Shown: in pieces, positions 25,366-33,835 of the stretch
Position numbering within the stretch: position 1 is the stretch's first letter
Layout: every line of letters starts with the position of its first letter
Origin: CALEMW01 sp964343835
GTDB lineage: Bacteria > Krumholzibacteriota > Krumholzibacteriia > LZORAL124-64-63
DNA: 64,000 nucleotides
Direction: 5' to 3'
NCBI GenBank assembly: GCA_964343835.1
Contig: CAYFKR010000016.1
Span: 19,025 to 83,024 of the forward strand
Position numbers and translations under genes: made by a program
The notes under the pieces: generated by a model
What the model saw: the letters and a program-made list of their open reading frames with translations, nothing else
What the model was told of the DNA's origin: nothing
Databases searched by the model: none

Positions 25366-26757
25366 TCAGTAGCCCAGGGCCTCGAGCTGGCGGCGGGCGG
25401 CCTCGTCCAGCTCGGCGGCGTCGGGCGGAATGAACTGCTGTCCCTTGCCGGATCCGACCAGCCGATCCACGGCGCCGGTCAGCAGGTCCATGACGTCGCC
25501 GCTCGGCGCCAGGGAGTCGGCCTCGCCGGGGTCGGCTGCCAGGTCGAAGAGGGCGGGCCACAGGGCGTGGGCCGAGGCGTCGGCGTCGGGGCGGGGCGTC
25601 ACGGCCTTCCAGCGGCGCGTCTGGGCGGCGGTGAAGTGCTCACCCTCGCACAGGCCCACCGAGTGGTCGGATCGGGCCGGGTCGTACAGACGGCGGGCCC
25701 TGGCCTCGCGGTCCTCCGGCGCCACGGGGCGGCCGATCATCTCGGGCAGCAGGGAGTAGCCGTCCAGGTCGGAGGGACGGCCCACGCCGGCGGCGTCCAG
25801 CACCGTCGGCATGATGTCCATGAAGCTGGCCTCGTGGTCAACCACGCTGCCGGCCGCCGACCCGTCGGGCAGCCGCACGATCAGGGGCACCTGGGTGACC
25901 TCGTTGCCGAGCAGGTCGCCGCCGTGGCTGTGGTCGCCGTGCTCCCAGAATTCCTCGCCGTGGTCGCTGGAGATCAGCAGCAGCAGGTTCTCGTCCAGCC
26001 CCTCCGCGGCGAGCCAGTCCAGGAAGCCGCCCAGCATGTGATCGGTCCATGCGATGCCGGCGTCGTAGTGGTCCACCACGATCCGGATGTCCTGCTCGCG
26101 GATCCGCTCCTTCTTCTTCATCTCCTGGAGCTGCACGATCAGGCCCCGGAAGCCGGAGCGGCGACCCTCCGTGTAGCGCCGCACCCACTCGTTGGGGGCG
26201 GTGTAGGGGGCGTGGATCTCGTAGGTGTGCAGGAAGAGGAAGAAGTCCTGGTCGCGGTGGTCGCCGAGCCAGACCCGGGCCTTGGCCAGGGAGTCGTCGG
26301 TGCTGTGGTCCCACTGCTCCTCGCTCACGTAGTGGTCGAACCCGCGGTCCAGGCCGTGGCGGGGGGCGAGGTAGGCGCCGCCGGTGAAGGCCGCGGTGGC
26401 GAAGCCGGCGTCGCGCAGGGACTCCACCATGTGCACGGGGCCGTCGTCCAGCTCGTGGTGTTCGCGGCGCACGCCGTGCCGTGCCGGATACAGGCCCGTG
26501 AACAGCGACACGTGGGAGGGCAGGGTCCAGTTGCTCGGGGCGGTGACCTGGGCGAACCGCACGCCGGCCTCGGCCACTCCGGTGATGTTGGGAGCGGTCA
26601 CGCGATGGTAGCCGTAGCACTCCAGGTGCTTGGCGCCGAGGGTGTCCAGGGAGACCACGATGATCCTCCGGGGGCCCTCGCCGAACACGTCGGAGGGGGA
26701 GCGGCCGCAGGCGGCGGACAACAGGATCAGCAGGGGCAGGATCAGGCGGCGGTGCAT
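25366..26757 (-). CDS. Sulfatase-like (alkaline phosphatase superfamily) lipoprotein with Thr at the nucleophile position
   Basis: 463 residues. Lipobox LSAAC with Cys17, so it is membrane-anchored outside the cytoplasm. The sulfatase/phosphatase fold is clear: IIVVSLDTLGAKHLECYGY (metal Asp38), SNWTLPSHVSLFTGLYPARHG and SSDHGEEFWEHGDHSHGG. In formylglycine sulfatases the signature is [CS]xPxR; here residue 78 is Thr and the Arg position is His (TLPSH). That argues against formylglycine maturation and for a Thr nucleophile, as in phosphoethanolamine/phosphoglycerol transferases and phosphodiesterases. Substrate unknown. ATG at 26757 has GGAG five bases upstream. mscS follows in the same operon. 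Confidence 0.88.
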   Translation of the reverse strand: MHRRLILPLLILLSAACGRSPSDVFGEGPRRIIVVSLDTLGAKHLECYGYHRVTAPNITGVAEAGVRFAQVTAPSNWTLPSHVSLFTGLYPARHGVRREHHELDDGPVHMVESLRDAGFATAAFTGGAYLAPRHGLDRGFDHYVSEEQWDHSTDDSLAKARVWLGDHRDQDFFLFLHTYEIHAPYTAPNEWVRRYTEGRRSGFRGLIVQLQEMKKKERIREQDIRIVVDHYDAGIAWTDHMLGGFLDWLAAEGLDENLLLLISSDHGEEFWEHGDHSHGGDLLGNEVTQVPLIVRLPDGSAAGSVVDHEASFMDIMPTVLDAAGVGRPSDLDGYSLLPEMIGRPVAPEDREARARRLYDPARSDHSVGLCEGEHFTAAQTRRWKAVTPRPDADASAHALWPALFDLAADPGEADSLAPSGDVMDLLTGAVDRLVGSGKGQQFIPPDAAELDEAARRQLEALGY

Positions 26758-26801
26758 GGCGGCTCCGGGTCCGGGTTCTGCAGGTTCGGTGCGGAAAGAG
26801 A

Positions 26802-26825
26802 AAGGAGGCGCCGAAGCGCCTCCTT
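26802..26825 (-). terminator. Terminator after tricorn-type protease
   Basis: 10-bp perfect stem (26802-26811 with 26816-26825). The minus-strand loop is TTCG closed by C-G, the stable UUCG tetraloop, followed by TTTCTCTTTCC. A textbook intrinsic terminator for the gene ending at 26854. Confidence 0.85.
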
Positions 26826-26853
26826 CCATCCTACAGTCAGCGATGGGTTTTGC

Positions 26854-29800
26854 CTAGCGGTCCCGCGGGAAGCGCGGCGCCTCGGGCAGCTCGGAGCGGC
26901 CCTTGGCCTCCTCCAGCAGCACCTCCACGGCCTTCTCCAGCTGCGGGTCGCGGCCCTGGCGGACCAGGTGGGGCAGGTTGTCCACCTCGATGTCCGGGTC
27001 CACGCCGTAGTTCTCCACGTCCCACTCGCCGTCCAGGTTGAACAGGCCGAACTCGGGGAACGTGACGCTGCCGCCGTCCATCAGCGGGATGTAGGTGCTG
27101 ATGCCCACCAGGCCGCCCCACGTCCGGGTGCCCACCACCTTGCCCAGCTTGTAGTGCTTGAAGTAGTAGGGCAGGGCGTCGCCGCCAGAACCCGCGTGGG
27201 AGTTGCTGACCATCACCATGGGCCCGTTGAGGGCCGTGCCCGGCGAACGCCAGTCCTGGCCGTAGCGGGGCTTCCACATGTTGACGAACTCGGCCCGCAG
27301 GATGTGCATCAGGAAGTCGGGGATGAACCCGCCGCCGTTGTAGCGCACGTCGATGACCAGGCCTTCCATGCGCAGCTGCGGGTAGTAGGCCTTGGCGAAC
27401 TCCTGCACGCCCGCCACGGCGGTGTTGGGCAGGTGCAGGTAGCCGAAGCGGCCGCCGGAGAGCTCGGCCACCAGGCGGCGGTTGGCCGCCACCCACTCGT
27501 TGTAGCGCAGGCCGATGTCCGTGGCCACGGGGCGCACCGTCACCTCGCGGGGCTCGGCCCGCGGGCCCTCGGCCACCTCCAGCACCACCTGGCGGTCCAC
27601 CTTGTCCTCGAAGAGGGCGTAGGGGTTGGTGCGGCCCTCCAGGGAGACGCCGTCCACCGACAGGAGGTAGTCGCCCTCGCGCACGTCCAGGCCCGGGGCG
27701 GTCAGGGGGGTGCGCTGGTCGCGGTTCCAGTCGCGCTCGGACAGGACGTTGACGATGCGGTAGCGGCCGCTGTCGGCGTCGTAGGCGAAGTCGCAGCCCA
27801 GCAGGCCGGTGCCGATGCGCTGCGCCCGGGGAGCCTCGCGGGTGCCGCGCACGTAGGCGTGGCCGGCTCCCAGCTCGGAGATCATCTCGCCGAGCAGGTA
27901 GTCCAGGTCGCGGCGGTCGCTCACGTAGGGCACGAGCTGGGCGTAGCGGTCATGCATGCGCTCCCAGTCCACGCCGTGCATGCCCGGGTCGTAGAAGAAG
28001 TCGCCCTCCAGGCGCCAGGCGTCGCGGAACATCTGGGCCCACTCCACGCCGGGGTCCATGCGGCTGCGCATCTCGCCGGTGCGCAGGGGCTTCTTGGCGG
28101 GCTTCTGGTCCGGCGCGGCGGAGACGATGCCCCAGGAGCCGTTGGCGCCGTACAGGAGCTTCTTGCCGTCGTCGCTGAGGGTGTAGCCGCCGCAGTTGCC
28201 CAGGACGGTCTTGGCCTCGCGCTCGCCCATGTCGAACATCATGAGGGTGGAGTTGCGGGCCTCGGCGGGGCGGCTCATGTAGAAGAGCTTGCCCTCGGCG
28301 GCCTGCAGGCCGAAGTAGTTGCCGGCGTCGACGTCCAGGGCCACCACGCGGCGGCCGATGCCGTCGAGGTCGATGCGGGTGGCGTCCTTCTCCTCGTCCT
28401 CACCGTCATCGTCGCCCTCGTCCTCGCCGTTCTCCTCTTCCGCGTCCTCATCACTCTCTTCTTCATCCTCCTCGAAGGCGACCTCGTCGCTCTCGGGCGG
28501 GAAGGGATGGTCGCCGTCGGAGGCCAGGACCACCAGGTACAGGCCGTCCTGCTCGGTCCACATGGGCTTGAGGTCGTAGCCGCTGATGCGCGGGTCGAAG
28601 TGGCGGGCCGAGGCGAAGTACAGGTACTTGCCGGCGGGGTCGAAGGCCACCGAGGTGTCGTGAGTGAAGGCGCTGGTCACGCGGTGGGAGACGCCGTCGT
28701 CGGTGTCGTACAGGAAGACCGACCGGAAGCCGTTGGGCTCGCCCATGGCGTAGGCCACCCAGCGGGAGTCGGGGCTCCAGGAGGCGTCGAAGGTCCGGTT
28801 GGTGGGGTCCTGGTCGATCTTGCGGCTCTTGCCGCTTTCCAGGTCCACCACGCGGAGGGAGCGCGAGGCGTCGAAGGTCAGCAGCTTCTCGCTGTCCGGC
28901 GACCACATCATGCTCCAGTAGAAGGTATCGCTCCCCTTGGTGACCATGCGGGGCTCGCCGGAGCCGTCGCCGCGGCGCACCCAGAGCTCGTACTCGCCGC
29001 TCTCGTCGGAGAAGTAGGCCACCCACTTGCCGTCGGGGGACCACTCGGGGGCGCGCTCGTGCACGCCGGGGGTGTTGGTCAGGTTGCGCACGTCGCCCTT
29101 CTCGGCGGGCACCGTGAACACGTCGCCGCGGGCGGCGAAGACGGCGCGCTTGGCGTCCGGGGCCAGGTCGGCGCCGCGGATGCTGCGGCCGGCGTCCACG
29201 TAGCGGGCGCGGGTGCGGACGCGGTCGTCGCGCAGGGAGACCTTCAGGCGGCGGGACTTGCCGTCGTCCGTGTCCAGCACGTACAGCCAGCCGCCGTTCT
29301 CGTAGACGATGGCGCCGGGCCCCTGGCTCGGCGACTTGACGTCGTACTCCTTGTGGCTGGTCACCTGCTTCACGTCGCCGGAGACCGTGTCGTACGACCA
29401 GAGCTGCAGTCTGTCCGTGCGGTCGGCGTTGAAGTAGATCACGTCGCCCTGCCACATGGGAAAGTTCTCCGACCCGGGCCAGTTGGTGACCTGGGTGGTG
29501 GCGTCGGCGGCGAAGTCGTAGATCCAGATGTTCTGGGCCATGCCGCCCTTGTAGCGCTTCCACGTGCGGTGCTCGCGGGTGATGCGGTTGTAGGCCAGCC
29601 TGGTGCGGTCGCCGTTCCAGCTCGACAGGCCGCCGGTGGGCAGGCCCAGCGACGTGGGCAGGCCGCCGTCCACCGGCACGGTCCAGAGGTTGGCCTCGCG
29701 CCAGGTGAAGCTGTTGCGGCTGCTCTGGAAGCGGACGGAGCGGCCGTCGGGCTCCCAGTCGATCACGCGGTCGGGGTACGGGTGCCAGGTCAGGCGCCGG

Positions 29801-30105
29801 GGCTCGCCGCCCTCGGCGGGGATCACGTACACGTCCGGATTGCCGTCGTAGTCGCCGGTGAAGGCGATCCACTCGCCGTCCGGGGAGAACTTGGGCTGGG
29901 ACTCGAAGCCCACGTGGGTGGTCAGGCGCCGGGCCTCGCCCCCCTCGCTGGAGACGAGCCAGAGGTCGCCGCCGTGGACGAAGACCACGCGGTCGCCGTG
30001 GATGTCGGGGTTGCGCAGCAGGCGCATGTCCGTGGGGTCGAAGTCGTCGGCGAGCGCGGCACCGCAGGCCAGCAGCACCACGAGGAACGGGAGGACGCGA
30101 CGCAT
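26854..30105 (-). CDS. Tricorn-type S41 protease, exported
   Basis: 1083 residues. Signal peptide at 1-19 (VLPFLVVLLACGAALA). Two WD40-like (TolB/PD40) propellers occupy about 25-620, with repeats such as PKFSPDGEWIAFTGDYDGN, APEWSPDGKWVAYFSDESG and DASWSPDSRWVAYAMGEP. Then come the tricorn core, a PDZ domain (LLSVDGVSLEGRTNPY) and the S41 catalytic domain, with His in LGAGHAYVRG and nucleophile Ser973 in SNSHAGSGGD. A strongly acidic Glu/Asp stretch of about 35 residues near 555-590 interrupts the second propeller. Tricorn degrades peptides into short oligopeptides; export here implies extracytoplasmic peptide processing. The downstream UUCG hairpin ends the transcript. Confidence 0.93.
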   Translation of the reverse strand: MRRVLPFLVVLLACGAALADDFDPTDMRLLRNPDIHGDRVVFVHGGDLWLVSSEGGEARRLTTHVGFESQPKFSPDGEWIAFTGDYDGNPDVYVIPAEGGEPRRLTWHPYPDRVIDWEPDGRSVRFQSSRNSFTWREANLWTVPVDGGLPTSLGLPTGGLSSWNGDRTRLAYNRITREHRTWKRYKGGMAQNIWIYDFAADATTQVTNWPGSENFPMWQGDVIYFNADRTDRLQLWSYDTVSGDVKQVTSHKEYDVKSPSQGPGAIVYENGGWLYVLDTDDGKSRRLKVSLRDDRVRTRARYVDAGRSIRGADLAPDAKRAVFAARGDVFTVPAEKGDVRNLTNTPGVHERAPEWSPDGKWVAYFSDESGEYELWVRRGDGSGEPRMVTKGSDTFYWSMMWSPDSEKLLTFDASRSLRVVDLESGKSRKIDQDPTNRTFDASWSPDSRWVAYAMGEPNGFRSVFLYDTDDGVSHRVTSAFTHDTSVAFDPAGKYLYFASARHFDPRISGYDLKPMWTEQDGLYLVVLASDGDHPFPPESDEVAFEEDEEESDEDAEEENGEDEGDDDGEDEEKDATRIDLDGIGRRVVALDVDAGNYFGLQAAEGKLFYMSRPAEARNSTLMMFDMGEREAKTVLGNCGGYTLSDDGKKLLYGANGSWGIVSAAPDQKPAKKPLRTGEMRSRMDPGVEWAQMFRDAWRLEGDFFYDPGMHGVDWERMHDRYAQLVPYVSDRRDLDYLLGEMISELGAGHAYVRGTREAPRAQRIGTGLLGCDFAYDADSGRYRIVNVLSERDWNRDQRTPLTAPGLDVREGDYLLSVDGVSLEGRTNPYALFEDKVDRQVVLEVAEGPRAEPREVTVRPVATDIGLRYNEWVAANRRLVAELSGGRFGYLHLPNTAVAGVQEFAKAYYPQLRMEGLVIDVRYNGGGFIPDFLMHILRAEFVNMWKPRYGQDWRSPGTALNGPMVMVSNSHAGSGGDALPYYFKHYKLGKVVGTRTWGGLVGISTYIPLMDGGSVTFPEFGLFNLDGEWDVENYGVDPDIEVDNLPHLVRQGRDPQLEKAVEVLLEEAKGRSELPEAPRFPRDR

Positions 30106-30221
30106 GCGGATCTCCTTGTCGGGATGGTGGGGGTCAGGGGCATGGGCCGCCCATGGTGGCGGGCGGCGACCGGATGAACAACGGAAAACACGTGACGAAG
30201 TTTCGACCAGGATACACGGAA

Positions 30222-30249
30222 ACGGGCCCCTCCGCAGGGAGGGGCCCGT
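30222..30249 (-). terminator. Terminator after the S8 protease gene
   Basis: Perfect 12-bp stem (30222-30233 with 30238-30249), 4-base loop, then TTTCC on the minus strand. It starts 27 bases beyond the stop of the protease. Confidence 0.8.
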
Positions 30250-30275
30250 AACACGTTGTCCGCCAAGGGATGCCG

Positions 30276-33200
30276 TTACTTCACGAGCATCAGGCGGGCG
30301 GAGGCCCGCTCGTCGCCGCTGCGGACGGCGGCGTAGTAGGCCCCCGAGGGAAGGGCGCGGCCGGCGTCGTCGCGGCCGTCCCAGCGCACGGCGTGCTCGC
30401 CGGCGGCGTACTCGGCGCCCGAGACCAGGTCGCGCACCCGGCGTCCGGCCAGGTCGTGGATCACGATCTCCACGGTACCGGCCGCGGCCAGGCCGAAGCG
30501 CAGCTCGGTGGAGGGGTTGAACGGGTTCGGGGCCGCGGTCAGGGTCAGGGCGCGGGCGGCGGGAGCGTCGCCCACCGACACCACCTGGCCCTCCACGAAC
30601 GTCATGCGCTGGTCCGCGCCCAGGTTCACGGCCAGGTCCACCGTGCCGGACGGCCAGGTGATCTCCAGGGTGTCCACCGTGGTGGCGGCGCCCAGGCCGA
30701 ACTCGAGGGTCGACGACTGCTGGGCCATGTAGCCCTCGCCGCAGCGCAGCTCGCGGTACTGGCTCTGCCCGCCGGCGACGATCCGCACCCGGGCGCCCAG
30801 GCCGTCGGCGTTGGACACCGTGCCCTGGAGGTCCGCGTGGAACCAGTGGTTGCCGTTGTCGATGTCGTTGCGGATGAGCCTGTTGCCGCCCACCGCCGCG
30901 ATGAACAGGTCCAGGTCGCCGTCACCGTCGATGTCGGAGAAGGCGCAGCCCGTGCTGTTGGCCGAGGCGTTGGGGAAGCCCTGATTGACGAAGGCGAAGG
31001 TGCCGCCGTCGTTGCGGATCAGCAGGTCGGTGGCGCCGTTGCGGGCCACGAAGAGGTCCAGGTCGCCGTCGTTGTCCCAGTCGGCCCAGGCCACGCCCGC
31101 GCCGTTGCCGGTGTCGCCCAGGGCACCGCCGGAAATGTACGTGAACCCGGCGCCGTTATTGCGCATCAGGATGTCGGCGGCACCGTCGTTGACGATGTAC
31201 AGGTCCATCAGGCCGTCGTTGTCGTAGTCGCCCCACGCCGTGCCGGTGCTGTTGGACGTGCTGCCCAGCAGGCCGGAGGTGTCGTCGTAGTAGCCGAAGG
31301 TCAGGCCGTTGTTCAGCAGGCTGTTGGCGGCGGCGCGGTTGGTGAGGTAGGGGTCGGCGTCGCCGTCGTTGTCGTAATCCGTCCAGGTCACCTCGACGCC
31401 GTCGTCGGCGTTGTTGATGACGCCGGACTGGGCGAAGAAGAACCAGTTGGGACCGACCGGACCGTAGGCCCGGAAGAGCTGGTTGGCGGTGCCGTAGTTG
31501 GCCAGGTGCAGGTCCAGCTGGCCGTCGAGGTTCTCGTCGACCCAGGCGGCGGAGCGGCCGGCGCCGGCGTCGTTCAGGGGCGAGGAACTGACGTCCACGT
31601 ATGTGCCGCCGTCGTTGCGCAGCAGGATGTTGGACTCCAGGTCGCGGGTCATGTACGCATCCCGGTCGCCGTCGTTGTCGAAGTCGGCAAAGAGGGTGGC
31701 GTAGCCGCGGCCCGCGTCGGCCAGTGCGGCGGGGGTGGAGGGGGTGAAGCCGCCGGCGCCGTCGTTCTCGAGGAGCACGTTGGCGGCCAGGTAGTTGGTC
31801 AGGTAGAGGTCGTGGTCGTCGTCGCCGTCCATGTCGATCCAGGCCACGCCGTAGGTGGTCTCGGCGCCGGCCAGGTCCACCGTCGTGACGTCCGTCCAGT
31901 CGGCGTCGCCGGCGGTCACGCCGGTGATCACCAGGGAGTAGGCCTGAGCACCGATGATGCTGCCCTTGTGGGTCACGCGCACGGTGACCGGACCGGTGCC
32001 CTGGGACGCGATCTCGATGCGCTCCACGTTGTCGCGCACGTTGTCGCCGGTGGTGGCGGCGGCCGAGGGGTTGGCCGGATCCAGGGTCCAGGGCTGGCTG
32101 GTGACGGCGCCCTGGATCACCCGCACGTCCAGGTCGTTGACGAGCATCGGGTCGGTGGGGTCGAGGGCCGCCGGGGGCGAGTTGCCCGCGGGGTCGTTCC
32201 AGACCAGGGTGACTTCCATGGGCTGGCCGGGAGCGGGATCATACACGTACTCGTCCACGGAGCCGTTGGTCAGGGACGCCTGCACGAAGATGGCGGTGTC
32301 CACCGTCTCGATGGCGCTGCTCGTGTTCATCAGGCCCCAGCCGAACTTGTAGTCCGGGCCGTCGTAGGTGCCGGCCTCGTCGGTGGTGTGCAGCAGCAGG
32401 GCCTTCAGGGTGGAGGCGTCGGGATAGCCGCCGTGGGTGGCGGCGTAGGCCTCGGCCACCAGGGCGGCCGAGCCGGCCGCGCTGGGCGACGACATGGAGG
32501 TGCCGCTCAGGGAGGCGTAGGAGTTGTCGGCGCCGATGTACGAGCTGTACAGGCCCACGCCGTTGGCCACCAGGTCGGGCTTGATGCGGCCGTCGTCGGT
32601 GGGGCCGTAGCTGGAGAACGAGGCGGGCGTGACGCCGCCGGGGTTGGTGTAGCCGCCGGGGATGTCGTTCACCGCGCCCACCACCATGATGTTCTTGGCG
32701 GTGCTCTTGATGGGCAGGGTGTCGTAGCCCGTGGCGCCGCCGTCGGGGTCGCGGGTGGCGGTGTTCCAGGTCCAGGTGCCGCCGATCCAGGCGTAGTGGC
32801 CGCCGCCGGCGCCGGGACCGGTGTCGCTACGGTCGTTGCCGGCGGATTTGAAGATGAGGTAGCCGGGGGCGTTGTTCGCGATGGCGTCCCAGTCCTCGGC
32901 GCCGGATCCGTAGTAGCCGAAGCTGTAGTCCTCCACCGCGCTGATGCCCGGCGACCCGTACCAGTACCAGTTGCCGTCGCCGCTGTTGTAGCTCCAGCCG
33001 GTGGCCAGGCCGTACGAGTGGTTGGAGATCATCATGCCGGCCGCGGCGGCCAGGGCCATCTCGCTCTCGTCGTTGCTCCAGTCGCGGGCGTGGAGGTAGG
33101 CGCCGTGGGCCATGCCCTTGGCGCTGGAGGTGGCTCCGCCGGCCACCATGGTGCCGGCCACGTGGGTGGCGTGGAAGTGCTCGGTGCCGGCGCCGTCCAT

Positions 33201-33635
33201 CATGGTCACGCGTCCGCCGAACTCGTTGTGGGTGGTGCGCACGCCGCCGCCGTCCCACACGCCCAGCAGGCCGGCCGCGAGGGTCGAGCCGTCGTAGGAG
33301 AAGGGCGCGCTCCAGACGACGTCGGTGGAGATGGTGCGGGCGGCGTTCAGGTTGTTCGTCAGGTAGTAGATGGGCTCGCCGAGCTCGTCCATGCCCATGA
33401 GCATGAGGCCGGGGTTGTTTCGCTGGGCCTCCCGGGCGGCGGTCCGGGCGTCGCGCAGGGCCGTGAAGGCGGGGCCGCGACGGGCCTCGTACTCGGCGGT
33501 GAAGCGCTCGGACATGGCGTTCAGCAGGGTCACGTCGGTGCCCGGTGCGGGCACGGGGACGTCGGTCGGAGCCGCGACGGCGGCGGCGACCAGGGCGATC
33601 AGGGCGTAGGGGACGAGCAGGACGGCGGCTCTCAT
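30276..33635 (-). CDS. Subtilisin-like S8 protease with FG-GAP, ASPIC and FlgD-like sorting domain
   Basis: 1119 residues. Signal peptide at 1-22. S8 catalytic triad: Asp128 (GVWDGGGVRT), His158 (HFHATHVAGTMVAGG), Ser380 (SLSGTSMSSPSAAG); oxyanion Asn267 (SAGNDRSD). A beta-sandwich follows, then at least six FG-GAP/VCBS repeats of the form WxDxDxDGDxDLxL. An ASPIC/UnbV domain follows (LGARVRIVAGGQSQYRELRC, VDTLEITWPSGTVD). The last 85 residues form a FlgD-like Ig domain with LTAAPNPFNPSTELRFGL and PSGAYYAAVRSG, a type IX-like sorting tail. It is a surface-exposed or secreted protease. ATG at 33635 has AAGGAG six bases upstream. Confidence 0.94.
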   Translation of the reverse strand: MRAAVLLVPYALIALVAAAVAAPTDVPVPAPGTDVTLLNAMSERFTAEYEARRGPAFTALRDARTAAREAQRNNPGLMLMGMDELGEPIYYLTNNLNAARTISTDVVWSAPFSYDGSTLAAGLLGVWDGGGVRTTHNEFGGRVTMMDGAGTEHFHATHVAGTMVAGGATSSAKGMAHGAYLHARDWSNDESEMALAAAAGMMISNHSYGLATGWSYNSGDGNWYWYGSPGISAVEDYSFGYYGSGAEDWDAIANNAPGYLIFKSAGNDRSDTGPGAGGGHYAWIGGTWTWNTATRDPDGGATGYDTLPIKSTAKNIMVVGAVNDIPGGYTNPGGVTPASFSSYGPTDDGRIKPDLVANGVGLYSSYIGADNSYASLSGTSMSSPSAAGSAALVAEAYAATHGGYPDASTLKALLLHTTDEAGTYDGPDYKFGWGLMNTSSAIETVDTAIFVQASLTNGSVDEYVYDPAPGQPMEVTLVWNDPAGNSPPAALDPTDPMLVNDLDVRVIQGAVTSQPWTLDPANPSAAATTGDNVRDNVERIEIASQGTGPVTVRVTHKGSIIGAQAYSLVITGVTAGDADWTDVTTVDLAGAETTYGVAWIDMDGDDDHDLYLTNYLAANVLLENDGAGGFTPSTPAALADAGRGYATLFADFDNDGDRDAYMTRDLESNILLRNDGGTYVDVSSSPLNDAGAGRSAAWVDENLDGQLDLHLANYGTANQLFRAYGPVGPNWFFFAQSGVINNADDGVEVTWTDYDNDGDADPYLTNRAAANSLLNNGLTFGYYDDTSGLLGSTSNSTGTAWGDYDNDGLMDLYIVNDGAADILMRNNGAGFTYISGGALGDTGNGAGVAWADWDNDGDLDLFVARNGATDLLIRNDGGTFAFVNQGFPNASANSTGCAFSDIDGDGDLDLFIAAVGGNRLIRNDIDNGNHWFHADLQGTVSNADGLGARVRIVAGGQSQYRELRCGEGYMAQQSSTLEFGLGAATTVDTLEITWPSGTVDLAVNLGADQRMTFVEGQVVSVGDAPAARALTLTAAPNPFNPSTELRFGLAAAGTVEIVIHDLAGRRVRDLVSGAEYAAGEHAVRWDGRDDAGRALPSGAYYAAVRSGDERASARLMLVK

Positions 33636-33664
33636 GACGGCTCCTTGGCTTGGCGATTCGCGGA

Positions 33665-33718
33665 GCCCGGGTCGGGGACCCGGGCGGAACGCATCCTCGG
33701 CCGCGGCCTGGGGCCGCG
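33665..33718. other. Two tandem hairpins between dacA and the S8 protease
   Basis: Stem 1 is 9 bp (33665-33673 with 33677-33685). Stem 2 is 7 bp (33702-33708 with 33712-33718). Both are perfect. They lie downstream of the carboxypeptidase gene and upstream of the protease start, so they may end the first transcript or structure the second leader. No T-run is present. Confidence 0.4.
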
Positions 33719-33835
33719 ATCCGGTGTCGATGAGGCGGGGAACAGGGGATCATAGCAGATCCGTGCACATGTTAGGCCAGAACCCGGGATGTGGCGAGGA
33801 AAAGGCCCCAGCGGCTGGCTGACTCGTCGAGGCGA

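Noticed and set aside
24334..30177. Very long open frame (over 1900 codons) on the plus strand
   Set aside because: It runs antisense to mscS, the sulfatase-like gene and the tricorn protease, all with clear motifs. Its translation is Val/Gly/His/Ala/Gln-rich noise, the usual product of stop-poor GC-rich antisense DNA.
30270..33755. Plus-strand open frame of about 1160 codons
   Set aside because: Antisense of the S8 protease; low-complexity Val/Gly/Ala translation with no domain.
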